Source of the DNA: Pontederia crassipes
Taxonomy: Eukaryota > Streptophyta > Magnoliopsida > Commelinales > Pontederiaceae
Length of the DNA stretch: 64,000 nucleotides
Assembly: GCA_030549335.1 (NCBI GenBank)
Contig: CM060190.1
Location: forward strand, 72,058,118 to 72,122,117
Direction: 5' to 3'
Shown here: positions 12,190 to 24,953 of the stretch, in pieces
How positions within the stretch are numbered: position 1 is the stretch's first letter
How the letters are laid out: every line of letters starts with the position of its first letter
Program-made: the position numbers and the translations under genes
The notes under the pieces: generated by a model
The model's input: only the letters and a program-made list of their open reading frames with translations
Database searches by the model: none
What the model was told of the DNA's origin: nothing

Positions 12190-13441
12190 AATCCTTGTTC
12201 ATTGTTAACCATCGGTCGACCGATCCCTCGATCGATTGCATTACACATCGATCAGTCGACCGATGCACTTGTATTATGATTTTACCGGTCGATCGATCCT
12301 TGATTCACATCCGTCGATCGGTCGATCGATCCGAGCAGACTGGTCGATCGACCCAAAGCCCACCTGTCGACCCATCCCCAAAATTGGTCGATCGATTTCC
12401 AGTGATCCCTTTTTATCATGTTTATCCTCAATTTTTTTATCCTGATTTAAATATTGTCTATTCTTATTTAATTTATTATAACAATGACTCAATTAATACT
12501 ATATGATTTGTTTATGATCCATCCATGATTCAAGATATGAATTCATAAGATGATCCACTCTACTACTGATCTTTTCCGTTTCCATGTCATGATTGAACAA
12601 CGAATAACAAGATTTCAAAGTTATTAATAAGTTCAGATAGAATATAATAAATTGGTTGTCAGTCCAAGCAAAGTGTTTTATGATAATGGTTGCTCTCTTA
12701 GTCATGATTTGATCACTCATTGATCCGCACAAAGTTGTACCATTTGCTCGACATATCCCAAGAATTAAAGGCATATAAAGTCACCCTGATTTCTAATTAT
12801 AAATCAATATCAAGAAGCATGATTAAGACAAGTCAAGTTATCATCATAATTTTCAAGTATATCATGATTTTAAGTTTACTAAGTATCATTTGATCCTCAT
12901 GATTTATGATATCCTTTTATTCATCTTTTATTCTTATTATGATCTATGATGTTGTCATGTTATCTTTTTCACGTTTAAGTTAAGCATGATTATTTATCGC
13001 TATTATGCATTGTATATCATGTGGTTCTCCACTAAGTTGTAAAGCTTACGGGAGGATCTCCTTCTCTGTGTCTGATTTCTACAGGACTAGATCAGTGACG
13101 AGATGGAGTAGGTGTGTGGTGACAAAACTCTGGCGACAAGAAAGCACATGAACCACATGGCTTATTAAATTCCTTATTAAATTTCTTATTAGATTTCTTT
13201 TCCTTCCGCATTTATAGATTCATGATATAGAACTTCATTTTATTTTCTAAAGATGATATAGCCACTTTTAGACTTTCGCAATTAAAGTTATTCTTTTTCT
13301 TTATTTCTTTATTATTTTTTTCGTTGACATGTTTCGATTCTTGATTGAGATATGATTAACATGATGGTCAAAGTCAATAACGTCCGTAGCGTCTCTAGGT
13401 TAGTCTTCGTCATATGGCGGAGGTCGATTTGAGGACGTTAC
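12190..13441. mobile_element. Possible solo-LTR or LTR remnant
   Basis: The segment opens with a cluster of TCGATCGA/GTCGACC palindromic words (12209-12395). Later it has a stretch reading CTCCACTAAGTTGTAAAGC followed by CCCTC-rich and CAG-like text, a layout common in Ty3/gypsy LTRs. It ends ...GAGGACGTTACA near 13441. No target duplication or paired LTR was found, so this is only a suggestion. Confidence 0.3.
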
Positions 13442-16177
13442 ACAATAAGTTCCTGAGATGTACTTCCAATTGAATTAAAGGGAGAATATTGTTTTTTTTT
13501 AAATGCTCTCTCACGTATTACAAGGTCAGATACAAAATTTAACTCCGTACATAACCAACATATAAGAATAAGAATAACTTTGACTGAAGTTAAAACTAAG
13601 AGTTGACAAGTAGTTACATGTTTAATATCTGACATGCTTAAAAGTAATTATTTCAATCCAAATATCAAATTGTCCTTAATTAGATGCTTAACTCCCCTAC
13701 ACTATCACTTGCTACCATATTGATTTGTATTATCATTTTGATTGGAAGCAGACCAACTAGTAATATTGGCTACCACTTTTATGCAATTAAATGATTGGAT
13801 AAAATAGGTATATTTTTAATTCACAAACAGGGAGCATTAACATAACTACAAGTGAAATAGAAAAAATATTGAATGATGGTTTGAGTTGTCAATTAACTAT
13901 AAGAGAGGTTTTTTTTATCTTTTTATGTAATGGGATGAAATAGAATAGTTTTTTTTATCTTGTTGATCTTTTTTATTATAACTTTATGCTCCATTTATTG
14001 AGTTTAATATTGTCTCTATGTACGATGAGCCTACCACACAGACAACTTTTGACAATAAAAATTGGAGTTCCATTAATTTTCCGTAGTTCTAATTGTGTTT
14101 GGATGGAGTGGAATATGATAGTGATGAATAAGATAGTTTATGTGATAGGAAAAAGTGGATGTGATGGATTATTTTTTGTGGGTTTTGAAATAAAATTAGA
14201 TATTATAAATATAAAATAAAATATTTTTAGTAAATAAAATAAAATTCAAAAAAATTGTTTAAAAAATATTTATTTTAAAAAATATGGTTTTTAATAATTA
14301 TATGTAGTAAAATATTAAATTTTTTAATGAAATAATAAGTAAGAAATAATATTATATCGATATGTTATAATAAATAATTTATTCTTAATACATAAATTAT
14401 TTTATAAGATATATGTGTGAGAGAGATAAAATAAAGAGAAAAAATAAGAATATACGAGAATAAAAGAGGTCACGTGACCTTTCTTTTTTAAATCGGATTA
14501 TGTTTCTGATTATGTCAAATGTCATATCGTTTAGCGTAACCATTCCAATTGCCAAACAGTTCAACAAGATAATTTGACATATTTTCAAAATAGACCACCT
14601 TATTTTTCAAACATCAAATGTGTTATAGGATAGTTCTACAAGAAGAATGTAGACAATTAATGAATATTTCATTGATTCCCCTTGCTGCTCACATGTGTGA
14701 TGTTGTATTTGTCTATAAACAGTAGATCACTACAAATATTGGAAGAGTACATTAAAATTTAATTAATGCTTTGAAGAAAGGAATATATCATCTAATTTTG
14801 TGGCTTGTGAACGTCAGCACCCTTATTATAATGTCTCTCGCGACCTTTTTGAAAATGTTTATGACTTGTTTCTATAAAATGTTTCAATACTTCCTATATC
14901 AATTTATATATTTACATCTCCATGAGCATAAGTCATTAAGAAGATATTTAACTCTTCGTGTAGAGACATACTATTATGAAAAGAGGAAGAGAAATTGTGC
15001 AATAACAAAAGAACACATGAGATTTATGAGGTTTATTTTAAATTGGGCTATGTTCTCAAGTAACGATGACTCTTTATTATGAAATAATGATGATTATAAA
15101 AATATAAAATAATATAATCGTCATGAAATTTATATAGGAAACTCCAATACAAAATAAGAAACATAAAATTTTAAATCGTTTAATTTTTGAGGACTTCGCC
15201 GGACCCTATAGGGGACGGGAGGCTTCGTCGCTCTCACTGATGAAGTGCCTGATTATATAGGGGTTCATATAAGATTATAATTAGATTAAAATTCTAATGC
15301 ATTATCAACGCATACCATGCATTGACTTAACATCATAATTATCAATTAAATATTTACAAAAATAAACAAGTATTGACTTTCTAAAATGTAAATCAAAATA
15401 GCAACAAACCTCATTTTCGTTTGGTATTTCTTAAATGAAAACATTACTATGGAGTTTGGGAAATTCTTTGCATGATTGCTTATATCTACTTATTTTATTA
15501 CTATCTTGTCTGAAAAATATGTCACTTGTCCTTTCCCAAATACAATATGCAAAATTTTATAAGTCATTCATTGGAATAATGGCAGGTATTTTTTTCCTTC
15601 AGAATATCCATAACTTCTCGAGAATTGTCACAACTTGTTTTGTTTAGGTTGAAACGAGACGATGTAGAAATTTAGTAGCCATTAATTCAAACAAAATTTC
15701 TATTTTCTCAATTGATGTAGTTGCCATTAATTCAAACAATTCTTTATATTTTCTCAAATTTTTTGAATTGTCAACCTGATATCTAAAAAATGGTGTTGAT
15801 AATTTAACTCACCCGACGCTAACGATTATATGTATTGTCCACGAGTTAAAGGTCGGCCCATTATCAAATTCAATTAATTTAGTATGATCATCTCGCATCA
15901 TGTACCTGAACTCAAATTCAAGATATTACTTAAACGATGAGGAGTCATTTATCATTTTACCACGTTGATCTATTTTCTCAATTATTCCAATTGCTCTTCT
16001 CGTCTTTTGTTCTTTTAAATGTCTAAAAGTGCTATAACATGAGAAATTTGTAAATCATCATCCTCGCCTAAAGAGTAAGCTTCATAAACGATATCTTTAT
16101 CTTCTATCTCTAATCCAACATCATCCATTGGAATTTAGATTGGTGCCACTGCTTAGCCACAATATCATAAAATAATC
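13442..16177. other. AT-rich intergenic stretch without recognised genes
   Basis: Short open frames at about 14.8-15.1 kb and 15.4-15.65 kb show no motif I recognise. The text at 15.8-16.1 kb partly recurs at about 18.4 kb (CTAAAGAGT(T/A)AGCTTCAT), so it is likely decayed repeat sequence. Confidence 0.4.
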
Positions 16178-16950
16178 AGAAAAATTACACCAAATGTTCT
16201 CAAACTTTAACGTTTACTTAGTGATACCCTCCAACTTTACTTTGTAATATGAATGTCTTCTATCTTTTAATTCGTTTCATTCGGTGCCTCCTTGTCTATG
16301 ATCGACAGTCTTTCGATCACGAAGCTGACGTAGCGCTGACATAATGTCTCTCTCCACATTTCAATGATGTCGAAGGGGTGACCCTCTTTTTCGACGCGCC
16401 AACAGACGTGCGTCGGAGGCCCCCGCCTAAGCCAGTGGGTCGCCCCTATGAGCTCTCGCCGGAGCTCGTAGGGGGGTGTCCCCCCTTTGCTTGTGTGTCT
16501 ACGCCGATGACGCATGCAGGCAGGGGAGTTGCCCACCGCGAGCTTCGCCGAGAGCTTGCGCGGGTGACCCGATGACGCACGCAAGCAAAAGGGGGTTTCG
16601 CCCCCCGCGCTTGTTGTGCACCAACGACGCACGCAGGCAGAAGGGGTCACCCCCTGCGAGCTCGATGAGCCCCCTACGAGCTCTGGCGAGAGCTCGCAGG
16701 GGGTGACCCACCGACTCCGGCGAGGCCTCCGACGCACGTTTGCCGGCGCGTCGGAGAAGAGGGTCATCCCTTCGATGACGTGGTATTTTTTTATTTGTCA
16801 GCTTCGTGATCGGGAGATTGCCGATCATAGGTAAGGAGGGCAACAGATGAAACGAGTTAAAAGATGAATGACATTTACATTACAAAGTGAAGTTTGAAGA
16901 TATCTCTAAGCAAACGTCAAAATTGAAAGACATTTGGTGTAATTTTTTCA
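16178..16950. mobile_element. Mutator-type foldback MITE with GC-rich arms
   Basis: A 773-bp element flanked by a perfect 9-bp target duplication AAAATAATC (16169-16177 and 16951-16959), the length typical of Mutator transposons. Both ends read AAATTACACCAAATG-like inwards. The two halves are inverted copies of each other for roughly 300 bp or more: the outer AT-rich part, then GATCACGAAGCTGAC, then a very GC-rich inner part (GACGCGCC, GTGCGTCGGAGGC, GAGCTCTCGCC) all recur as reverse complements. Overlapping open frames on both strands follow from the GC richness and are not supported as genes. The GC-rich inner arm contrasts sharply with the flanks and could be captured host sequence. Confidence 0.88.
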
Positions 16951-18963
16951 AAAATAATCTATCATAAAATGATAATTTTTTGTTCTCGAACTTTCTAAAC
17001 TTTGAATTATCCTACGGAAATTTGGAAAAAAATAGTCAAATAAAAACATCATTAGAATTTAGAACAATCGAAAGAAGTAGTAAAATATACCTTGATGTTT
17101 TGCTTTCACCATTTATTCCTTTCGTTGGTTGTAATAAGGTACATTTTGGCTTTCCTCTGATCCCAATGATTGTTCAATATTTATAATCATACTCCCCTGA
17201 GTTCTATTATGGAATTCACTCATAAGTAACATTCTTTCAAACATTTTTTATATAAACAAATTTGCTTTTTTCCGAATTCCTTCTTCGCATCATTTTATGA
17301 ACATAACGAGGACGCTATCATTTCATAATATTCCATGATACGAACATACTTATTATGGGTGCATTGATCATGGTTCCAACCATTATAACTTCATTATCCA
17401 TGACTAATTAGGACATGATGCATAAATAAGTTTAAGATTTCGATGCTTACATCTCTTACAACTTTTACTCAAGTCAACTTATGAGCATAGCAAAAAAGAT
17501 ATTCGCTTATGAAAAGCTAAGGCACACCAAAAAAACTATGTTGGATAGGATAGGAATAGAACCTTAAGACGTTTTTCTACTAGTAATATTTTTAAATTAT
17601 TAATAATATGAAGTTAAATTACTTGGATTTATTATATTAATTAATTTATTTTATTTTAATTTATAAGTAATCTGAATTGTCTATGAAATAATAATGTACG
17701 CTCACTAGAAAAAAGGTGTCTATCCAGATTGGCAATTTGGATAGATACTCAAGTGATAATTTTTTTATTTTCTATTCATTCGTGTCCAAATAAAATATAA
17801 AAATTTATATAACAACAACAAATAATAATATTATCATAATTAGTAATATTAATTTGTTATTGTTAGTGTTATTATTTTAAATATTACATATATTCATTAT
17901 GATTATTTTCATTTTAAAAAGATATGAAATATTTATAATTATATATATTTAACTTATTAGTTTTATAATTTTTATTTGAGTTTTTAGCTGAATTGTATAA
18001 TATTTAATTTAATATTAGTGATAAAAAAGGTACTTTAGTAAAAGTTGTATAATGTAATTTAAATTTTTAAAAAGATTACTCGATAAATAAAATAATGCAC
18101 ATTATTAATAATTTAATAGGTAACACTTTCTGTTACACAATATCAATTACTAAATAATATGAAAAAGTAATACAGAAAATACTCCTTAAATTATTCCTCA
18201 ACTTTTCAATAATTCTTTTCGAAACCAATTGCTAGAGTCAAATTATCCAACTAGTCAACGATTTGACAGTGATAGAAACAATTATTATCCTGAAAAAACA
18301 AGCACCTGCTACATCTCTAAATCACAAAAGCTTGTGCTCCATTAACAAAAAAAATCTGATTTGGAGAATAAAGGATAAAGAGAGACAAATATGCTTGATA
18401 TAAGCTTGTCCTCACCTAAAGAGTTAGCTTCATCAGTTTTTTTTTAAATTTATTTTTATTATTAAAAATTGTTAATCCAAGCCGTAATCCAATATGCATG
18501 ACATATAAACCTATAAATTTAATTATATCCCGTGACAAAATCTCTTTTAGAAAATAATCATGATTCCTTTTGGACAAAATAGTAGAGATGTTCAACTCGA
18601 TGAGCCGACTCGACTTAGTTGGGGTAGGTTCGATTCGACCGAACGATCCAATTTTTAGTTTTTAAAAAATTTAGTTAAGTTAAACTTAAGTCTATATTTA
18701 ATTTAAATTTTAAAACATTGAAATAAAATATTCTAAATATAGAAATAATATTTAAATAATAAAAAAGATGATTTATTCTTTAAAATAAATATTAAATAAT
18801 TATTTTATGTTAAATAAATATAAAATACTAAAATAATTAAATGATACACGATCAAAATCGAGTCGAGTTGAATCGGATTTATCTCTCAAAAGGTCTTGAC
18901 ATGATCAAATAGGATTAAATATTTTGTATTTGTTTTGCACGATCCTTACGTTTAACATTCATC
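16951..18963. other. AT-rich intergenic stretch without recognised genes
   Basis: No coding signal. Near 18.6 and 18.87 kb there are oppositely oriented GACTCGACT/TTCAACTCGA words that may be ends of a decayed MITE. The boundaries are not clear. Confidence 0.4.
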
Positions 18964-19734
18964 CATGGTTGTTTGGACCGGACCGGACCGGCCGGTCCGA
19001 CCGGTCCAATCGTCGACCGCCACTCTGGGCGGGTTTGGTTCGATCCCAAAACCGGATTAGGATTCAGACCGTTTCGAACCGGTCAAGACCGGTCAAAACC
19101 CACCTAAAACCGGGTTGAACCGTTGAACGGGCGGTTTTGCAAGAACCGGCCAGTCCAAAAATTGAAAATATCTTGAAATAATGTGGACACTGAGTTTTGA
19201 ACTAAAGACCTCCTGAAACCAACTTATGTGTATATACCACTGTGCTATATTTATTTATCTGAATGCCAAGTTATTTTATATTATACAATGGTTATCATCA
19301 GTCATTTATATAATTATTTTGTTTGATAAGAAATTTTATAATATTTTAAATGTCAAAAATTAAATATGAAAAGATTAGTTACCTAATTAAATTAAAAAAT
19401 AGAAACTACAATAATCTTTCTAGTTTAAGTAAAGTTAAATTTGAGAAAATGAATTTGTAAATTGTAATTGAATATATTAAAATCACATAAAACTCATATC
19501 AATAGTTAAATATGTCACATTTGATTTTTTAATTTTAATTAAAATGATTTAATCATATGTACTTTGTTGTAGAAATATATTAATTATTGATAAAAATATA
19601 TAAGTATTACAATTTATCTTTTTATATTATTTTATTAATATCCGGTCCGACCGTCCGGGTTAACCGGTTCGACCGGTCCAACCTGACCCGGAGACTTATC
19701 CGGGTCGACGTCCGGTCCGGGTCTTACAACATTG
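18964..19734. mobile_element. hAT-type MITE with ACCGG-rich ends
   Basis: A 771-bp element with a perfect 8-bp target duplication CATTCATC (18956-18963 and 19735-19742), the hAT length. The left end CATGGTTGTTTGGACCGG and the right end read inward CAATGTTGTAAGACCCGG are imperfect inverted repeats. Both subterminal regions are packed with ACCGG/CCGGT words, while the middle is AT-rich and non-coding. A relative lies at 56.3-57.3 kb. Confidence 0.8.
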
Positions 19735-20560
19735 CATTCATCCATCCGTCGTCGTTATTTTAACTTAAATTGACATGAGCCATATAAATTTAATCATTCT
19801 AAATAATAACTCATTAAAAATTGAGAACCCACGAATTCTCCAAATCTTTTTTTTTTTAATTTCCTTCGTGGCCCGCCCATACTGCAAGATTTGTTTCACA
19901 CGCGCTAAAAGTGGCGCCCATTCGATTCAGATATGATATGAACACCACAAATTAAATTTTTAGATCTATACTATTTGATCCGTCCACTTCGATATCTGAG
20001 TAGAGATTTCGACCATTTAAATATTTGATTTATGATTTTATAAATACTTGATATTGTTATCCACTTGACGATGGAGAGAGGCGGCGGCCCCTCCTCTCTC
20101 CGGCGCCGAGAAAGAGGAGGGGGGGTCGCGGCACTGCGGCGGCGACGACGTGGGGCGGGGGCGGCGACCCCCTCCATTGACACTTATTTTTTAAATTTTT
20201 TTATATTTATTATTATATATTATTTTATATAAAAGAAGACTAACATAGGGGTATAATGGATTTTTTATAAATATAAAAAATAAAAAATAATGAAAAAGTT
20301 TGATTGAATTAGACGGAAGGACGTGATAGTTTAAGTATAAAAAAATAAAATTTGTAGTTTAGAATTAGACGTGAAAAATTATGATAATTTAGAAATGATT
20401 AGAGAAAATAATCCATATAATAATATGTATAAAGTCATTACGGACACGTGCCGGCGTTCGGGCGCAGTCGGACACGACAAAAGGAGGCAGAAATAGCGAA
20501 CCACTTGGTTTGGTCCATTCCCATTACCACCTCCTCCCTCTGTCTCCACGCGCACACCCA
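19735..20560. other. Intergenic stretch with a GC-rich island
   Basis: Mostly AT-rich. At 20075-20180 there is an abrupt island of GGCGGCGG/CCTCCTC-rich sequence with G runs. The open frame on its minus strand is low-complexity (Pro/Arg/Ala) and is not supported as a gene. SEC61 promoter elements should lie toward the right end. Confidence 0.4.
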
Positions 20561-21934
20561 ACCACATTTACCTATTTACCCTTTTCATCTCTCTCTCTCT
20601 CTCATCAAAATATCAAATAGTCCCAACCCTCGAGACCCAACCCAAGTCCCACGTCCTCCCATCGAACGCTTCGGAGCGCCCCCCTGCAGGTAAAATTCTA
20701 CTCTTCTGGGTCCTCTCTCAGCTTCCGATCTGTTCTCCGGTCAGATCTGGCCGGATCCCCGCAGATTCCGGCGGTAACCGCCGGCCTGTTGCCGCCATTC
20801 TCTTCTTCTGTGCAAACCCTATCGCCGGACCCATCCTGCCTTCCTTGTCAGATCGGAGTTCGTGGCGAAGTATTCGCCGCGAATCGGCGAGGAAACGGAG
20901 GGGTCGATTTTTTATTTGTCGTTTGTCATGGGAGAAAAAGAAGCATCTTTTTGTTGGAAAAAAGAATTACGATTTCTACGGTTACGTTTCTTCTGCTTGA
21001 GACGATCTGTGTTTTCTCCTTCTCCTTTCAACTATTCAGATGTTAGCATTGTGAGTGGGGATACAATGCGATGCTTCCTTTGGTGATCTCGTCGATCTGT
21101 GAAAAATCCCGATCTGTCCGGGAATGGGGTTCATGAAGTTGGGTTGCCTGGCTATGTTTAATCCTTCCTCTATGAAGGCGCCAAAGAGCGTTTCTTCTTT
21201 TTTTTAGATTGGTTAGATGTCTTTTGCTCAGTGTCATTGCAGCGTGTATCTGTTTGATTTTCACGCCCGCCTGCTTGCTTTACTGCTAACAAAAATGCAG
21301 AATTCATAGTTAGACGTATGTCCTACATCTTGATTTGTACTTGAATGCCGTTGTGTGGAATATATGTTCGTCCAAAGACATGCATGTATATCGGAAGGTT
21401 TGTCATTTTCTGCTGAAATTCTTAAGCTTCTTGGATTGCAATTGGGGCATGCAGTTTATGGAGGTACAAAGGAATGAAATCTCTGGATTTTTTCGGGTTA
21501 AATCTCAAGTTGTTTTTTTTCCTTTTACAAAACATTGTTTGGTTGTCTTATCATCTGGATAAGTGCTAAGAGTTGTCTTACTCAACTTTTCATATCAGCA
21601 GTGGTTTAAGCAAGAAACATGTAATTTTTTTTTATTTTTTTGTGTGTGTTTATCAATATGGACTGAAGATTGGGCCCTTGGCGCGAAAACAGAAGAAGTG
21701 CATCTTGAGAGAAGCATTCTAGCTCATGACTTTCTTAAATTTTGTCAACTTTCAAGATCTCAATTGTGTGTCTGTTTTTGCTTTATTTTTGCATTCTATT
21801 TCATATTGAATTGATATGGCAACTGCTACCTGAGTACCTGTATTATGTTCCACAAGCAACTTGCAATACGGCATATGATTTTCTCTTAAAATTGTTGAGA
21901 TCAGAGCTCTTTAATATTTTCAGGCAAATAAAGG
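20561..21934 (+). promoter_or_regulatory. SEC61 alpha 5' UTR exon and leader intron
   Basis: A CT repeat (about 20588-20604) is followed by C-rich leader sequence ending CCTGCAG at 20689 and the donor GTAAAA. The matching acceptor TTTTCAG ends at 21923, leaving an 11-nt leader before the ATG. A long leader intron (20690-21923) is a common feature of strongly expressed plant housekeeping genes. The transcription start is inferred, not seen. Confidence 0.6.
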
Positions 21935-24900
21935 ATGGCAGGAGGTTTCAGAGTTCTTCACCTTGTTCGACCCTTTTTAGCATTTTTGCCCGAAGTTCAG
22001 ACTGCTGACCGGAAGGTTCCCTTCAGAGAGAAGGTCATCTACACTGTTATTGCCCTTTTTATTTTTCTGGTATGCAGCCAACTGCCCCTATATGGCATAC
22101 ATTCAACAACTGGTGCGGATCCTTTTTATTGGATGCGCGTGATTCTTGCTTCAAACCGGGGTACTGTTATGGAGCTTGGTATTACCCCAATCGTCACATC
22201 TGGACTTGTTATGCAACTATTGGTTGGATCAAAGATCATTGAAGTTGACAACAGTGTGCGGGAGGATCGGGCACTCCTGTAAGTGTTGCCTAGTGTCATT
22301 CTTCCTGTTTCTGTTCAATGTTTGTATTTATTTTGCCTTTATGTGTGGTAACATTTCACTGCCTATGTTTTATAGCCGGTCCCAAGCCCGGATAAAGGAG
22401 GAGGGTTGTGTTAGGCCCCGACAGCCAGCGTAAAACCCTGTCGAATCTCGTGAACATGGATCAACGAAGTCGTATGATCCATGTAGCCGACCCCACCTAG
22501 TGGGATAAGGCTTTGTTGTTGTTGTTGTTGTTGTTGTTGTGTGGTAACATTTCAAAGTCACCACAGATAGCAAAAGTTTTAGGAAAAAAGATCACAGAGT
22601 CATATCCCTCTAGCAAGATAGTTATATGCAGGATGCAGTATATTGCATTTCAAGGTTGCTGAATTAGAGCGTTACTCTGTCATGCTCTTTTTTATATGGC
22701 ATAGATCCTAAGTGACCCCCAGATTGGTTATAACTGCAACATTCTCATCTTTGAGGTTTCATCTATCTCTTTTAATGAAGGGGAATTGAATATTTATTCT
22801 CTTGTTACCAGTATGCTGTAACATTTGAAGAAGTTTACATTCAGATATCCTTTTAAAAAATCACATTAGATGGTGATGTGCCATTTATATTTTTTTAGTT
22901 TTAGATATTTAATGGACATATTTGGAAAAATAGAATTGCATGCTTGACAGTAAAAAAGATAATTAGTTAGCAACATATGATTGCGCTAGAAATTATAACT
23001 CCTGCTGCATGGACAATTTATTCTGTATTTTCTGCTTAATCAAAGGTTTCAGGAAAAGAGTCAGGAGTTGGTAAAATTGGATTTCGTTTGTAGAATGACC
23101 TCTAATTCTTTTAGTACCTTTTAAGAGAGCAAGCCTACAGCTGAAGATGGAGCGCTAATTATAAACTATGAATTTCCTGAAGCAAATGCTATCCCACTCC
23201 AGTGTAACGTAATTGCCATTGACATTTCAGGAATGGTGCACAAAAGTTGCTTGGTATTCTCATTGCTATTGGTGAGGCAGTTGCATATGTTCTTTCTGGG
23301 ATGTATGGAAGTGTTGGCCAGTTGGGAACTGGGAACGCTATTCTGATAATCCTTCAGCTTTTCTTTGCTGGTATTATTGTTATTTGTTTGGACGAGCTCC
23401 TTCAGAAAGGATATGGTCTTGGTTCTGGTATCTCCTTGTTCATTGCCACAAATATCTGGTAATGATTTTAATGTTTGATGTTGTTTTTTTCCTATTTGTT
23501 AAATTCTCATTTATGTGCAAATATTGCAGTGAGAACATCATATGGAAGGCATTTAGCCCAACAACCATTAACAGTGGACGAGGTGCAGAATTTGAAGGTG
23601 CTGTTATTGCTTTGTTCCATCTTTTGATAACTCGAACAGATAAAGTCCGTGCTCTTCGTGAGGCATTCTACCGTCAGAATCTTCCAAATGTGACCAACTT
23701 ACTTGCAACAGTATTAGTCTTTCTCATAGTCATATACTTCCAAGGCTTCCGTGTTGTTTTGCCTGTGAGGTCGAAGAATGCCCGTGGACAGCAAGGTTCT
23801 TACCCTATTAAACTGTTTTACACGTCTAATATGCCCATCATTTTGCAGTCAGCACTTGTCAGCAATTTGTACTTCATCTCCCAGGTGATCTTTACTTTTA
23901 TCCAACAATACAAGCTCTAGTCTGTTTTTAAATAACCTAACTTTTTTTGTTTTATTATAGTTGCTGTACCGGAGATACAGTGGCAACTTTTTTGTAAATC
24001 TTCTTGGGAAATGGAAGGAGTCTGAGTATTCTGGTCAATCTATTCCCGTGGGCGGAATTGCATATTATATTACAGCTCCATCAAGGTCATTATACCACTT
24101 TAACATATATTTTTGTTTTGTTGAGTGAATTTAAAAAATATTATCAAGGTTTTGCTGTTTCGAATCAAGTGCTATTTTGTATTTTTTCTACTATTTCTTT
24201 TATTTAAAATTTTACTGGCATCTATATTCATGTTTGTTATTGTGTCCTGCAGCTTGGCTGATATGGCAGCGAACCCATTCCATGCTCTTTTCTATATTGT
24301 GTTCATGCTCTCAGCTTGTGCACTTTTTTCAAAGACTTGGATTGAGGTCTCTGGATCGTCAGCTAGAGATGTGGCAAAGCAGCTGAAGGTACAACTTTTG
24401 ATTTGATGTATTCTTTTTACTGTCTTAAAATAGTGAAATTCATTGCTTTCCCAGTCTCATTTCTTTGATTGGTGGTAACATGAACTAAATATTGGAGCCC
24501 CAGATGAATTTATCGTGTTTACTGCCAATAAATGCACCTTATAATCTCCTAAAAAATGCATCTTATAAATGAGAATCAATATGGAAAACCTCATCCATCA
24601 TGTGTTCCCTATATTTCATTGTAAGCTTGCTTGGAGACATTCTTATAATCAGCAATCAACATTCATAGACTTTTCCCTTCAAGTTCTGTTTCATGAGATC
24701 AAATATCTTGCAGGAACAACAAATGGTGATGCCTGGGCATCGGGAATCAAATCTGCAGAAGGAACTAAATAGGTACATCCCCACTGCAGCAGCTTTTGGA
24801 GGCGTGTGCATTGGTGCACTGACCGTTCTGGCAGATTTCATGGGTGCAATCGGTTCTGGAACTGGAATCCTCCTTGCTGTGACAATCATATATCAATACT

Positions 24901-24953
24901 TTGAGACATTCGAGAAGGAAAGAGCCAGTGAGCTTGGTTTCTTTGGTCTTTGA
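21935..24953 (+). CDS. SEC61A: Protein transport protein Sec61 subunit alpha
   Basis: Pore-forming subunit of the ER translocon, which threads nascent secretory and membrane proteins through or into the ER membrane together with Sec61 beta and gamma. Coding exons: 21935-22278, 23231-23458, 23530-23884, 23961-24085, 24253-24388, 24714-24953; 1428 nt, 475 aa, the canonical eukaryotic length. Phases agree at every junction. The N terminus [30 protein letters not shown], the [11 protein letters not shown] segment, [37 protein letters not shown] and the C-terminal FETFEKE are family hallmarks. It is multi-spanning (ten transmembrane segments in the family). Intron 1 holds a full-length SINE. No break or unusual residue was seen. 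Confidence 0.97.
22359..22540 (+). mobile_element. Full-length SINE in SEC61 alpha intron 1
   Basis: About 180 bp, bounded by a perfect 17-bp target duplication TGTGTGGTAACATTTCA (22342-22358 and 22538-22554). It carries AGCCGGTCCCAAGCCCGG near the left end, AGGAGGAGGGTTG, then a 10-bp perfect inverted repeat ACATGGATCA...TGATCCATGT around an 11-nt loop, and a tail TGGGATAAGGCTTTG(TTG)n. GTCGAATCT resembles a pol III box B. Tail and layout fit an Au-like plant SINE; the family name is tentative. Sense to the host gene. Confidence 0.85.

Noticed and set aside
14090-14580. Possible MITE with TGTTTGG words at both ends
   Set aside because: The inverted match is only about 7 bp and no target duplication was found.
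14771-15647. Two plus-strand frames of 70-103 codons in AT-rich DNA
   Set aside because: No recognisable domain, skewed to Leu/Phe/Tyr/Ile as expected from AT-rich sequence, no splice context.
16267-16843. Several overlapping open frames of 65-166 codons on both strands
   Set aside because: They are a by-product of the GC-rich inverted arms of the foldback element; Arg/Pro/Ala-rich, no motifs, mirror images of each other.
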